Shown here: in pieces, positions 35,490 through 43,989 of the stretch
Position numbering within the stretch: position 1 is the first letter of the stretch
Layout of the letters: every line of letters begins with the position of its first letter
Assembly: GCF_016864375.1 (NCBI RefSeq)
Contig: NZ_CP069356.1
Location: forward strand, 558,001 to 622,000
Origin: Microvirga sp. VF16
GTDB lineage: Bacteria; Pseudomonadota; Alphaproteobacteria; Rhizobiales; Beijerinckiaceae
DNA: 64,000 nucleotides
Reading direction: 5' to 3'
The notes under the pieces: model-generated
Seen by the model: the letters and a program-made list of their open reading frames with translations, nothing else
The model's database searches: none
What the model was told of the DNA's origin: nothing
Translations under genes and position numbers: made by a program

Positions 35490-35784
35490 GGCTGGTAGAC
35501 CACACAATCAGTGCGCCATTGCAGATGAAACGTCGGGTTGGGGCCACAAGGCTTTCGTCCAGTTCCTCTGATACAAGGCGCCCGGCAGCCTGCTCGCTCG
35601 CCGCTGCGATCTCGGGCGTGCGAAGCCGATGGTGTCCAAGACTGTAAGGGGGACCGACCACGACAGCCAAATTGGCGGTGGCGCGCTTAAGGTCTGGCCG
35701 TCCATTGTCCGCCTTGACATAGGCCGAGCAGATCAACCGTTGCAGAAAAGATTGCAAACCAGCCCGTGGTTTAAACGACCTCAT
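35380..35784 (-). CDS. Weak hypothetical ORF
   Basis: A minus-strand frame starting MRSFKPRAGLQSFLQRLICS occupies the otherwise empty 35490-35784 gap but continues antisense into the SGNH gene. No family or good ribosome site is seen; it may be spurious. Confidence 0.2.
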   Translation of the reverse strand: MRSFKPRAGLQSFLQRLICSAYVKADNGRPDLKRATANLAVVVGPPYSLGHHRLRTPEIAAASEQAAGRLVSEELDESLVAPTRRFICNGALIVWSTSLNERKPECVERWYCPRPPEQSLPQSFLHPWLMARSG

Positions 35785-35891
35785 CGGAGCCCCAGAAGGG
35801 CTCTGCCCCGAGAGAACTGCTCGAACAAACGAAAGCCGAGGCAGTTGTCTTGGCATCCGTTCAGTGCCGGAACCACACTCGGAGGAAGAGT

Positions 35892-36926
35892 ATGTTCAGG
35901 ATCCATATGGCTGCGTGCCTCGTCGCGACTGCATCCTTCGCTACTCTCGCAGTTGCCCAGACCACAGCGCCCGCAGGCAATCCACCGGCCGCTGGCAATC
36001 AGGTCCCTGCCACGGCCAGAGCAATGAACATAACTGCCGCTCAGTTTGTTACCCAGGCGGCCAACAGTGACATGTTCGAGATCCAATCGAGCCAGCTCGC
36101 GCTCAACAAAACACAGGATAGCCGCATCCGCGACTTTGCCCAGCAGATGGTTCAGGATCACACTGCCGCAAGCGACAAGCTGAAGGCTGCTGCCCAAGGT
36201 CAGACAGTCCCGACGGCTCTTGATCAGGAGCACGCTCAGATGTTGCAGCAGCTGCAGCAGGCATCTGACAACGATTTCAACCGTTCGTACGTGCGGATGC
36301 AGCTCGATGGTCACCAGAAGGCCGTCACACTGTTCGACAACTATGGCCAGAACGGTGATGATGCTCAGATCAAGCAGTTCGCGCAACAGACGCTGCCGAC
36401 ACTGCGCCAGCACCTTCAGCACATCACCGAGATTCACAGCCGTCTGCTCGGTCCGCCAGCTCAGGTCAGCCAGAGCCAGTCCGGACAGATGTCTGGGCCG
36501 CTCACGGCCCAAATCCAACCAGGGCAATGGCGAGCCTCGAAGCTCAAGGGCCTGAACGTCTACAACGACAGCAACGAGGAGATCGGCGATATCAGCGAGC
36601 TGCTGGTTGATCAGAACGGCAAGATCGAGGCTGTTGTGATCGGCGTGGGCGGCTTCCTCGGCATGGGCGAGCACGATGTCGCGGTACCCTTCAATCAGAT
36701 CAGGCTCGTGAGCGAGCCACGTGCAGCGGCCGCCGGGACCAACCAGAATGCCTCATCTGCCCCGGCAGCACCTGCATCTCCGAACGCTCCTGCCACGACT
36801 GGGACGACAACTACGGCGGACCGAGCTGCAGCCGATACGGCGAACCGCTCCACGCCGGACCATGCTATGCTGAGCATGACCAAGGATCAGTTGAAGGCGG
36901 CTCCCGAGTTCAAGTACGCCCGCTAA
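35892..36926 (+). CDS. Exported DUF4142-PRC barrel protein
   Basis: A 344-residue protein. It has a signal peptide (MFRIHMAACLVATASFATLAVAQ), a DUF4142 bundle (about residues 45-190, with FVTQAANSDMFEIQSSQLAL), and a PRC-barrel (about 215-275, with ASKLKGLNVYNDSNEEIGDI). An Ala/Thr/Pro-rich tail ends with DHAMLSMTKDQLKAAPEFKY. The combination suggests a periplasmic stress protein. GGAGGAAGAG supports the start at 35892. Confidence 0.85.
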   Translation: MFRIHMAACLVATASFATLAVAQTTAPAGNPPAAGNQVPATARAMNITAAQFVTQAANSDMFEIQSSQLALNKTQDSRIRDFAQQMVQDHTAASDKLKAAAQGQTVPTALDQEHAQMLQQLQQASDNDFNRSYVRMQLDGHQKAVTLFDNYGQNGDDAQIKQFAQQTLPTLRQHLQHITEIHSRLLGPPAQVSQSQSGQMSGPLTAQIQPGQWRASKLKGLNVYNDSNEEIGDISELLVDQNGKIEAVVIGVGGFLGMGEHDVAVPFNQIRLVSEPRAAAAGTNQNASSAPAAPASPNAPATTGTTTTADRAAADTANRSTPDHAMLSMTKDQLKAAPEFKYAR

Positions 36927-36945
36927 GGGCAATTCTTCGATGAGT

Positions 36946-36966
36946 AAGGGGCTGTAAAGCCCCTTT
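36946..36966 (+). terminator. Intrinsic terminator of the DUF4142-PRC gene
   Basis: An 8-bp perfect stem AAGGGGCT/AGCCCCTT with a GTAA loop and trailing T, 20 bp after the stop codon. Confidence 0.8.
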
Positions 36967-37221
36967 CGTCCTTCAAACGTCCAAGCCGGATTTCTCCGGT
37001 GACGAGGAGGTGCCTGAGTGAGATAAGGATTAGCTGTTCGGACGGCTCCCGCATCAGGGAAGCTGCAGCACCGTTGCACCTAAGCAAGTGACGATTTCCC
37101 ATCCCCGAGCGAAGAAACAAGTGAAGGCGATTTTGTCCTCCACGCATCTGCTCGGGCTCGGCCGGATGTCATAATCAGGGACTGAACCTGTTGACAGATT
37201 GCCTGTGAATTAAAGAATAAC

Positions 37222-37403
37222 AGCGTGCCCTTCGCAATCGCCTCAGGCTTGCTGCCGATGGTCTGCCGGAACTGCGGGATGTGCCTTGGCTCGAGAAACC
37301 TGTCAGCCGCGAGGCCCTGGCACGAGTTCTCGCCTGGTTGACGCGGCCCACCCCGCCCAGCGGAGCTACGCCGGAGATCGAGGGCGCATCACCTGCAGGC
37401 TAG
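37222..37403 (+). pseudogene. Receiver-domain C-terminal fragment
   Basis: The frame reads LPELRDVPWLEKPVSREALA, then RVLAWLTRPTPP, ending at a TAG (37401-37403). It matches the Lys-containing C-terminal part of single-domain receivers such as that at 21741-22148; the N-terminal two thirds are missing. Confidence 0.65.
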
Positions 37404-37608
37404 GAGCAGACAGAGCTCCCTTTGCGAAACAGCGGAACAGATCGCTTCTCCCGCGTCGCTCCATCCGGTGGCTCTTCAAGAGGGATCGACAGGCTTTGCT
37501 GATCCGTTGCGGGGAGGCTGCGTCACCGAACAGGGCAGTTGCAATCGCAGCCTCCGCCAGGCCGGGCCTACAGGCAATCAGTGCCTCAATGTCGTCAGCA
37601 ATCGCCAT
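37366..37608 (-). CDS. Small putative DNA-binding protein
   Basis: An 80-residue ORF starting MAIADDIEALIACRPGLAEA. Helices AAIATALFGDAASPQRISKA and CRSLLKSHRMERRGRSD look like a small winged helix. It overlaps the receiver fragment on the other strand by 38 bp. A GTG at 37617 is the alternative start. No firm family assignment. Confidence 0.5.
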   Translation of the reverse strand: MAIADDIEALIACRPGLAEAAIATALFGDAASPQRISKACRSLLKSHRMERRGRSDLFRCFAKGALSAPSLQVMRPRSPA

Positions 37609-38097
37609 ACCAGCCACCGCTCCAAGGTGGTTTGAGGTTTTAGCGCTTAACTCGGCTCAGGACAGGGGCATCTCGGAATTGCGTCACGTGGATCTCTCGT
37701 CACGGAACCGGCAAGCGCGTGTGCTGGACCGATCGGCTCCTATTCTTCGTCCTGCTTTTTTGGCTTAAGTGCCAACGATGAAGTCAGCCTCAGAATGTGG
37801 AGAGTGTGCGCGCCTGCTACAGCGACCAGCAAGGTCCAAAGCGTACCTTCCGGAGAATGGCGATAAAGTTGCATCGGTTGGCAGAAAATGCAGAGCACCT
37901 CTTGTTCCCGTGTTGACAGAGGCTCTGATCAAGTTCCCGCGGCATAAAGCCTGCCGAAAGCTCTCGGACTTGGCCACATAGGTTAATGCTCGGGCAAATT
38001 GTCTTCAGTAGAGTTAAAATCTTATTAACCACCCTTCGCAATGTTCAAAACATAACAATCCGCGGAGACAGTTCCACACGGCCTCGGAGTAGCGCCA

Positions 38098-38463
38098 ATG
38101 TTTATTGACGAGCATAAGCATCGCATTCTCATCGTCGAGGATGAGGCGATGATCAGCATGTTGCTCGAAGATATGGTTCGGGATTGGGGCGGCGAAGTTG
38201 TAGGGCCAGTAGCCAAGTTCGATGATGCTCTGGTCCTGGCCCGTGACGCGGAGTTTGCCCTCGCGGTTCTCGACCTCAACCTGAGCGGCACCCTTAGCTA
38301 CCCGATTGCTGAAGTGATCCGTGGACGCGGTATCCCCGTCATCTTTGCAACAGGTTATGGCCACTATGGACTGAAGGACAATTTCCAAGACTACCCTACG
38401 CTTCAGAAGCCCTTCAGCCAGGAAGACTTCGCTCAAGCGATGACCGTTGCTTGTCGGCAGTAA
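38098..38463 (+). CDS. Single-domain response regulator
   Basis: A 121-residue receiver with all key residues: IVEDEAMIS, the phosphoacceptor Asp in AVLDLNLSG, Thr in FATGYG and Lys in LQKPFS. No output domain. It probably acts in the same phosphorelay network as the HisKA_2 kinase. It converges with a decayed receiver on the other strand. No gene is seen at 37610-38097. Confidence 0.87.
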   Translation: MFIDEHKHRILIVEDEAMISMLLEDMVRDWGGEVVGPVAKFDDALVLARDAEFALAVLDLNLSGTLSYPIAEVIRGRGIPVIFATGYGHYGLKDNFQDYPTLQKPFSQEDFAQAMTVACRQ

Positions 38464-38880
38464 GGCGAAGGCTGGTTTGTATTTCCTGAGGGTTCTCCGT
38501 GGTGATCAGCGATCATCTCACGGATTACCTGTACAACATGGATCATCTGGTATGGCTTGATCAAAAATCGCGTCCTGGACATCAGTTCAGTGACCCCTGG
38601 TGGCAAGGCACTGGAGGTGATGAGAACAGAGATCTGCGGGTACATCGCCACGACCACCCGAGCCAAGTCGAGGCCATTCATCATTCCTGGCATGGCGATA
38701 TCGGTAAACACTAAGCGGATGTCGTTTCTGTTGTGAAGGACGTGACCGCATAGTCGGCGGACGGAGTCTCGATCACCTCAATCCCTTCTTCCAGACAGTC
38801 CACCGCAACGGCACGAACAGGTGGCTCATCCACGACGACGAAGATGACCGACCCGGCGATGAAGGGCTTGGATCCTACGG
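38433..38880 (-). pseudogene. Response regulator, frameshifted
   Basis: The downstream part reads VFTDIAMPGMMNGLDLARVV and RTRFLIKPYQM, a normal receiver core. The upstream part, SVIFVVVDEPPVRAVAVDCL and IEVIETPSADYAV, is in another frame, with the shift near 38735. No clear start codon is left. The last 31 bp overlap the 3' end of the receiver on the plus strand. Confidence 0.7.
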
Positions 38881-39116
38881 GCGCAGGAAAGGGATAATCA
38901 GGCCTGCGGATGGACGAGGGATGTTGGCGATGGCTGCGTCCGCTGGCTATTTACGTGGGAAGGGTCTTCCCGGAGATGAGCTTGCTCAGCTCATCATCAT
39001 CATTTTGGCAGTCAGGGTGCACTTCCATTGATGCCTGATATGCCTTGTTTGCTGCAACGCAGCAACCGATCAGGATTCAGAGCGTTATCCGTTCCTGGAT
39101 CCATCGGAGAGGGTCT

Positions 39117-40181
39117 ATGCGCGGTCGGGAGACAGGAACTGATCTGAATGCATCGAGGCCTGGAGAGCCCGGCGCGAGATCCGATTGGGTGACTAATCAG
39201 GAGCCTGATGAAGTTCAGCAGGTTGCTGGGACTGGCCGCTCCAGGTCGCGCCGATGGCTCGCGCCCGTTCTGGTGGGCGCGGCCGCCGCGCTGGGTGCGG
39301 CAGCCCTTTATAACCGCAAGCAGACCCAAGATGCCGAGCGCAGGTACCCACCTATCGGCCGGTTCCTCAACGTGGGCGGGGTGCGCCTCCACTACATCGA
39401 GCGCGGCCGCGGCGATCCCTTGGTGCTGATCCACGGCAACGGCACCATGATCCAGGACTTCACCATCAGCGGCATCGTCGACAAATTGGCGGAGCGCTAC
39501 CGTGTGATCGTGATTGACCGCCCTGGCTATGGCTACAGCTCGCGCCCGCGCCAGCTCTGGACGCCCCGTGCTCATGCCAGGCTGTTCCGAAGCGCCTTGG
39601 CGCAGCTCGGGGTCGAGCAGGCGGTGGTCTACGGCCACTCCTGGGGCACCTTGGTGGCGACCGCCCTCGCACTGGAGTTTCCCTCGCTGGTGCGCGGTTT
39701 GGTCCTCGGCTCGGGCTATTACTATCCAACCCTGCGAGCCGACACGTTCCTGCTCTCACCGCCAGCGATCCCGGTGATCGGCGATGCCATGCGCTACACC
39801 GTCTCCCCGCTCGTGGCGCGGGCGATCCTGCCGGGCATGATCAAGCGGGTGTTCCAGCCGGCTCCGGTGCCGGAGCGCTTCGAGCGCGAGTTTCCGAAGC
39901 CGCTGATGCTTCGTCCCTTGCAGCTTCGCGCGGCGGCCGAGGATGCCGCGCTCATGACCCCGTCAGTGATGGAACTCGAACGGCACTACCGCGAGCTGAC
40001 GGGGCCGGTAACGATCATCACGGGTGCGGGTGATCAGATCGCGGATGTGGGCCGTCAGTCCCAGCGCCTGCACCAGGACCTGCCCGAGAGTGAGTTCATC
40101 GCCCTCCCAGGACTGGGACACATGATCCATCACCTGGCCCCGGACGCCGTCGCTGATGCGATCGATCGCACCGCGCAGTGA
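39117..40181 (+). CDS. Alpha/beta-fold hydrolase
   Basis: A 354-residue protein. The N-terminal region has a membrane or signal-anchor segment (RRWLAPVLVGAAAALGAAAL). The hydrolase domain shows the oxyanion HGNGTMIQDF, the nucleophile elbow YGHSWGTLVA, a late Asp in TGAGDQIADV and the catalytic His in LPGLGHMIHH. The substrate is unknown. It probably faces the periplasm. The gap 38881-39116 holds no gene. Confidence 0.88.
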   Translation: MRGRETGTDLNASRPGEPGARSDWVTNQEPDEVQQVAGTGRSRSRRWLAPVLVGAAAALGAAALYNRKQTQDAERRYPPIGRFLNVGGVRLHYIERGRGDPLVLIHGNGTMIQDFTISGIVDKLAERYRVIVIDRPGYGYSSRPRQLWTPRAHARLFRSALAQLGVEQAVVYGHSWGTLVATALALEFPSLVRGLVLGSGYYYPTLRADTFLLSPPAIPVIGDAMRYTVSPLVARAILPGMIKRVFQPAPVPERFEREFPKPLMLRPLQLRAAAEDAALMTPSVMELERHYRELTGPVTIITGAGDQIADVGRQSQRLHQDLPESEFIALPGLGHMIHHLAPDAVADAIDRTAQ

Positions 40182-40295
40182 TCCCGATTGGGTACGACCT
40201 TAGCTGTCGAGGTGCCGGTTACGCTGCGCAAGCAGCGCGCCATCGTGGAGCGTGACGCTCCGGAGGGCTTGGGCGTCGATGAGGCGAACGGTCGG

Positions 40296-40320
40296 GAAAC
40301 CGACATCTCTATCCCGCGTT
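40296..40320 (+). promoter_or_regulatory. Possible EcfG-type promoter of the DUF6766 gene
   Basis: GAAAC (40296-40300), 16 bases, CGTT (40317-40320); the -35 has one mismatch to GGAAC. The ATG is at 40359. Confidence 0.4.
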
Positions 40321-40358
40321 GATCAACCGTAGCAGTCCAGCATCATGAGGTTAGGTGT

Positions 40359-41021
40359 ATGCGTCGGTTCCTGCGTGACAACGGACTGTCGGTTACGTTG
40401 TTTGCTCTGTTCTTGGTCTCACTTATTGGCCAGGCGCTCACAGGCTGGAGAGCTCACGTTGAGGAACTCCGCCTGCATGAACTTCCTGCCACCGGCTTTC
40501 TGGAGTACCTGACCAGCGGCCACTTCATCTCGGCGGTGTTCGAGAACTGGGAGAGCGAGTTCCTCCAGATGGCGGCCTACGTGCTGCTGACCGTCTTCCT
40601 GTTTCAGAAGGGTTCGTCCGAATCCAAAAAGCCTGACGAGGACAATCCAGAAGACGAGACGCCGGAGAACCGGCGCAATGACCCCAATGCGCCCTGGCCA
40701 GTCCATCGTGGCGGACTGCTGCTGAAGCTCTACTCCCACTCGCTCAGCCTCGTGCTTGTGGCACTGTTCGTCCTGTCCTTCTGGCTGCATCTGACGGGGA
40801 GCACACGGCGGGCCAACGAGGAGGCACTTCAGCACCATCAGCCGATGAAGACCATGGCTGAGATGCTGACCGAGCCGGAGTTCTGGTACGAGAGCTTCCA
40901 GAACTGGCAGAGTGAGTTCCTGTCGATCGGGGTGCTGCTGGTGCTCGGCATCTACTTGCGCGAGCGCGGCTCGCCGGAGTCCAAGCCCGTGGCCGCACCT
41001 CACGCGGAGACCGGACACTGA
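40359..41021 (+). CDS. DUF6766 membrane protein
   Basis: A 220-residue inner-membrane protein with four hydrophobic segments in two similar halves. Each half ends with an aromatic loop: SAVFENWESEFLQMAAYVLL and ESFQNWQSEFLSIGVLLVLG. The acidic DEDNPEDETPEN linker separates the halves. The internal duplication suggests a two-fold pseudo-symmetric fold. Function is unknown. Confidence 0.82.
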   Translation: MRRFLRDNGLSVTLFALFLVSLIGQALTGWRAHVEELRLHELPATGFLEYLTSGHFISAVFENWESEFLQMAAYVLLTVFLFQKGSSESKKPDEDNPEDETPENRRNDPNAPWPVHRGGLLLKLYSHSLSLVLVALFVLSFWLHLTGSTRRANEEALQHHQPMKTMAEMLTEPEFWYESFQNWQSEFLSIGVLLVLGIYLRERGSPESKPVAAPHAETGH

Positions 41022-41158
41022 TGCTGGGATCGAGAAGCATGACGGACGCGGCACAAATGCCAGGGACCACCGGCGGCAAAAAGACATCAGTCGCATCGGG
41101 ATCCAAAGCCTGAGCTTGGAGTTGGAGACCTGCTGCCTGCCGCAGCTTTGAGGGTCTG

Positions 41159-41413
41159 ATGTTACTATCCTGGATGCAGTTGACGATTGACGCCACAATG
41201 CTGACCTTTGAGGCCCAGTCCGTGATATGGGCGCGCCTGTCGAGGATCGCCTTGGGCCAGGGCTCGCCTGCCGAGAGCCTACTGATGGTGACTGAAAAGG
41301 TGAATGCTTTCGCAGAGGCGGCTGCAATCATCACGACGGGTGGTACGGCTCATCACGTGGTCAAAGGCTACCGAAGGAAAGTTCGCGCCAACGTCCGGCG
41401 CCTGGGGTGCTAA
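41159..41413 (+). CDS. Phasin-like small protein
   Basis: An 84-residue, mostly helical protein: TIDATMLTFEAQSVIWARLS, then MVTEKVNAFAEAA, ending with VVKGYRRKVRANVRRL. The pattern resembles short rhizobial phasin-like proteins of unknown function. The gap 41022-41158 has only a 29-codon frame. Confidence 0.6.
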   Translation: MLLSWMQLTIDATMLTFEAQSVIWARLSRIALGQGSPAESLLMVTEKVNAFAEAAAIITTGGTAHHVVKGYRRKVRANVRRLGC

Positions 41414-41492
41414 ACCAGCGTGAAAGGCTTCATGTGGGTTGCTGGTGGCGTTCCCGCACTTCCTGCTTCGTCCTTGGAAAGTCTCACCCAAC

Positions 41493-41522
41493 ATGAAGGG
41501 CGCCGTCACCAGCGCCCTTCAT
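41493..41522. terminator. Bidirectional hairpin between convergent genes
   Basis: An 11-bp perfect stem ATGAAGGGCGC/GCGCCCTTCAT with an 8-base loop, between the phasin-like gene and the DUF2171 pseudogene. There is no T run, so termination strength is uncertain. Confidence 0.6.
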
Positions 41523-41568
41523 CGGATTTGTGCATATCAGCGAGTTGAGATCAAACCTCGCGCACGCC

Positions 41569-41791
41569 TCATTCGTCGTGCGCTTGGGTGCCGGTACGAT
41601 TGAGGACTACCTTGCCTGCTTCTACCCTTTCGACCGAATCGAGATGGAGGTAGCGGTGCTCACCGCCAGCAGGCCGGATCCGTTTTCGTCAGCCTGATGC
41701 GCGGTCCTTCGACCTCGTCAACCGTGCCAACATGCTCCTGGTCGGACCCAACCACTTCCATGTGTCCTCTGATCTGGAATGCGTCTGTCAT
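41569..41791 (-). pseudogene. DUF2171 protein, frameshifted
   Basis: From the ATG at 41791 the frame reads MTDAFQIRGHMEVVGSDQEH, then VGTVDEVEGPRIRLTKTDPA, and stops early. In the next frame the family continues as GGEHRYLHLDSVERVEAGKV to a TGA at 41569-41571. One extra T near 41668 explains it. DUF2171 proteins are PRC-barrel-like and often sit beside DUF892 genes. Confidence 0.75.
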
Positions 41792-41837
41792 CGATGTTTC
41801 AACTCGTGTGGGGAGAATTGATGCGCCAGGTTGCCCT

Positions 41838-42332
41838 CTACGCCGCCTGCATATTCACCCGGGCCTCGGCAAGACGAGTAAGGAGTTCATCCGTTTCCTT
41901 CTCCTCCTGGAGGTTTTGATCGAGCAGCGTCACGGCCTCGGTCAACCCAAGCGCCTTGGCCCAGGTCTTGAGTGTGCCATAACGGGTGATCTCGTAGTGT
42001 TCAACGGCTTGCGCCGAGGACAGGAGGCCGGCGTCAAGAGCGCGGCTGCCGGCGAAGTCCTCCATGATTTCCGCGCCCTCGTCGATGATCCCCTTGATCG
42101 CCTCGCAGGTCACGCCGCGCGCGGGCTTGCCAATAAGGTCGAAGACCTGCTCGAGCCGCTCGATCTGTCCCTGGGTCTGCTCGCGGTGCGTCTCGAAGGC
42201 GGCCTTGAGCTCATCCGGCTCCGCGCGCCTGGCCATCTTCGGCAGAGCCTTCAGGATCTGCTTCTCGGCGTAGTAGATGTCCTTCAACGTATGGAGGAAG
42301 AGGTCGTCAAGTGTCTTCTGTCTGGGGGCCAT
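41838..42332 (-). CDS. Ferritin-like DUF892 protein, copy 2
   Basis: A 164-residue paralogue of the protein at 34059: LFLHTLKDIYYAEKQILKAL, SAQAVEHYEITRYGTLKTWA and EEKETDELLTRLAE. Helix Glu and His residues are conserved. The ATG at 42332 is chosen over the longer frame to 42428, which would read through the promoter. An EcfG promoter with perfect elements lies 53 bp upstream. Confidence 0.9.
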   Translation of the reverse strand: MAPRQKTLDDLFLHTLKDIYYAEKQILKALPKMARRAEPDELKAAFETHREQTQGQIERLEQVFDLIGKPARGVTCEAIKGIIDEGAEIMEDFAGSRALDAGLLSSAQAVEHYEITRYGTLKTWAKALGLTEAVTLLDQNLQEEKETDELLTRLAEARVNMQAA

Positions 42333-42384
42333 GAAGAATGCTCCTGACATTGGGTTGGTGGACAGGGAGTGCTTTGCGGCAACC

Positions 42385-42410
42385 AACGGCACCGACGTCG
42401 ACGAGGTTCC
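42385..42410 (-). promoter_or_regulatory. EcfG-type promoter of the second DUF892 gene
   Basis: On the minus strand GGAAC (42410-42406), 17 bases, CGTT (42388-42385). Both boxes match the EcfG consensus exactly. The gap 42411-42723 shows nothing else. Confidence 0.7.
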
Positions 42411-42723
42411 CATGCTCAATGTGGACACAAGTCCGGGGCAGTAAACAGATGCTCATCGGGCCGGCGTCGTGACATGACCAATGGCGCATCATGCGCAACC
42501 TCGAGTGGAGCAGCGGATATGGCAACCGCGTCGGCGCGGGCGATGTGGTTGTGCACGGCGATCCGTAGCCAATGGAAAGCGGAGTGGACACCGACGGACG
42601 GCGGGCGGCCGGAAGGCTGGCGTTCACTCGCACAAGCCTTCGTGGCGAGGCCGCGACAGGACGCGGCAGGCTTGTCAAGGAACCGTAACCCGATGAACCG
42701 GGTGTCGGATCATGGTCCTGCAC

Positions 42724-43647
42724 CTACCGCGATGCCTTGTAGAGCTTGGTGGCGATCTCGAACATCTCCTCGGGTGCGTAGTCCGGCGTGAAGGCCGACG
42801 GGACCCCCGTGAGTTGCTGGATCTTGCCGCCCTCAGGCATGCCGTCGACCACCGTCAGCTCGCCCGGAGGATCGTCGGGCAGGGCGACCTCGCCGTTGCC
42901 CCAGATGCCGGCCATCTCCTTGTAGTCATCCGGGCTGAACGTATAGAGGCGCCGGTGCGAGCCTTCATCCAGGTACTTCTGGCATTCCGGGATGTTGCCC
43001 AAGGGGATATTCGGCGTCGGCAGCATCTTGTCGATGTCGACGCCGGTGATCTTCTTCAGCGCCAGGGCATAGGCGTGGGCATGAACCGAGCCGCGCACGA
43101 GGAGATAGCCGCAGACCTCACGTCCCGTCGGATCAGAGAGGGTCTCATAGACCCGCAGCTTGTGCAGCCGGGCGCCGCATTCGAGATGGAAGTTGTGCAG
43201 GAGATCGAGCACGACGTTGCCGGTCGTGGTGATGAAGTCGTTGTTCCAGGACTGGCCGTTGCTGTTGACCGGCATGGCGCCTCCGCCGCCCGACAGGAAG
43301 GCCGCGGCCAGGCGAATGTCCTTCATGTCCTCGAAGGGTGCACCGGAGATGTCGCCGCCGTCTTCATTGTCGCCGTCGTTGTCGGGACCGTTATTCAGCA
43401 TGGCGACGCCATTGCTGACCAGCTCCACATGGCCGAGCTCCTCGGCCGTGATGGCCGCCACAAGACTGTAGAAGGGCCGGAGCTTGCTTTTGCTGCGGAA
43501 GTTGAAGCTCTGGAACATGTAGTTCCCGAGGGTCGACATTTCCCCATACTTGCCGCCGAGGAGCTCCTGCAGGGCAGCGGCAGCGTTCGGGTCCTGGCGC
43601 TTCGGCGCCGGCAGATCGATCTGCAGCTTGTCGACACGTAGAAACAT
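42724..43647 (-). CDS. Manganese catalase
   Basis: A 307-residue non-heme catalase of full length. It starts MFLRVDKLQIDLPAPKRQDP; the di-manganese ligands lie in the ferritin-like bundle, with LQELLGGKYGEMSTLGNYMF, AITAEELGHVELVSNGV, HNFHLECGARLHKLRVYE and RGSVHAHAYALALKK. It removes hydrogen peroxide in the cytosol. A perfect EcfG promoter lies 34 bp upstream of the start codon. Confidence 0.93.
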   Translation of the reverse strand: MFLRVDKLQIDLPAPKRQDPNAAAALQELLGGKYGEMSTLGNYMFQSFNFRSKSKLRPFYSLVAAITAEELGHVELVSNGVAMLNNGPDNDGDNEDGGDISGAPFEDMKDIRLAAAFLSGGGGAMPVNSNGQSWNNDFITTTGNVVLDLLHNFHLECGARLHKLRVYETLSDPTGREVCGYLLVRGSVHAHAYALALKKITGVDIDKMLPTPNIPLGNIPECQKYLDEGSHRRLYTFSPDDYKEMAGIWGNGEVALPDDPPGELTVVDGMPEGGKIQQLTGVPSAFTPDYAPEEMFEIATKLYKASR

Positions 43648-43680
43648 GGGGCGTCTCCGTTCGTTGGGGCAGCCCTCCCT

Positions 43681-43705
43681 AACGGAGGAGCTGTGCGTAT
43701 GTTCC
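43681..43705 (-). promoter_or_regulatory. EcfG-type promoter of the manganese catalase gene
   Basis: On the minus strand GGAAC (43705-43701), 16 bases, CGTT (43684-43681). Both boxes match the consensus. Confidence 0.72.
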
Positions 43706-43989
43706 AGACGACCCTATCCGTTTCACGGGCCAGAGGCAGGCCCCGCCCGTTAATGAGATCTGTTGCGAAGTGGCGCCAGGTCCTTTTGCATAGGCAACGC
43801 GTTGTGCTGATTCTTGCCAATCGCTGTCGGGCACGTTCAAGTCGGGCTAGGCCGGAAAGCCAGGGTCCGCACCGCGCTTTCAGCCGGCGCACTGCGGCCT
43901 CGCGACCGTACGAAATGGCAGGACAGGCAGAGATCTATTCGACTGCCTGACGACTTCGTCCAACCTAGTCGAATTGGTGAGGATCACGG

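Noticed and set aside
40206..40322. Short frame reading VEVPVTLRKQRAIVERDAPE, possible DUF2382 remnant
   Set aside because: Similarity is too weak and there is no start codon; kept only as a possible fragment.
41021..41110. 29-codon frame overlapping the DUF6766 stop
   Set aside because: Low-complexity, no ribosome site and no family.
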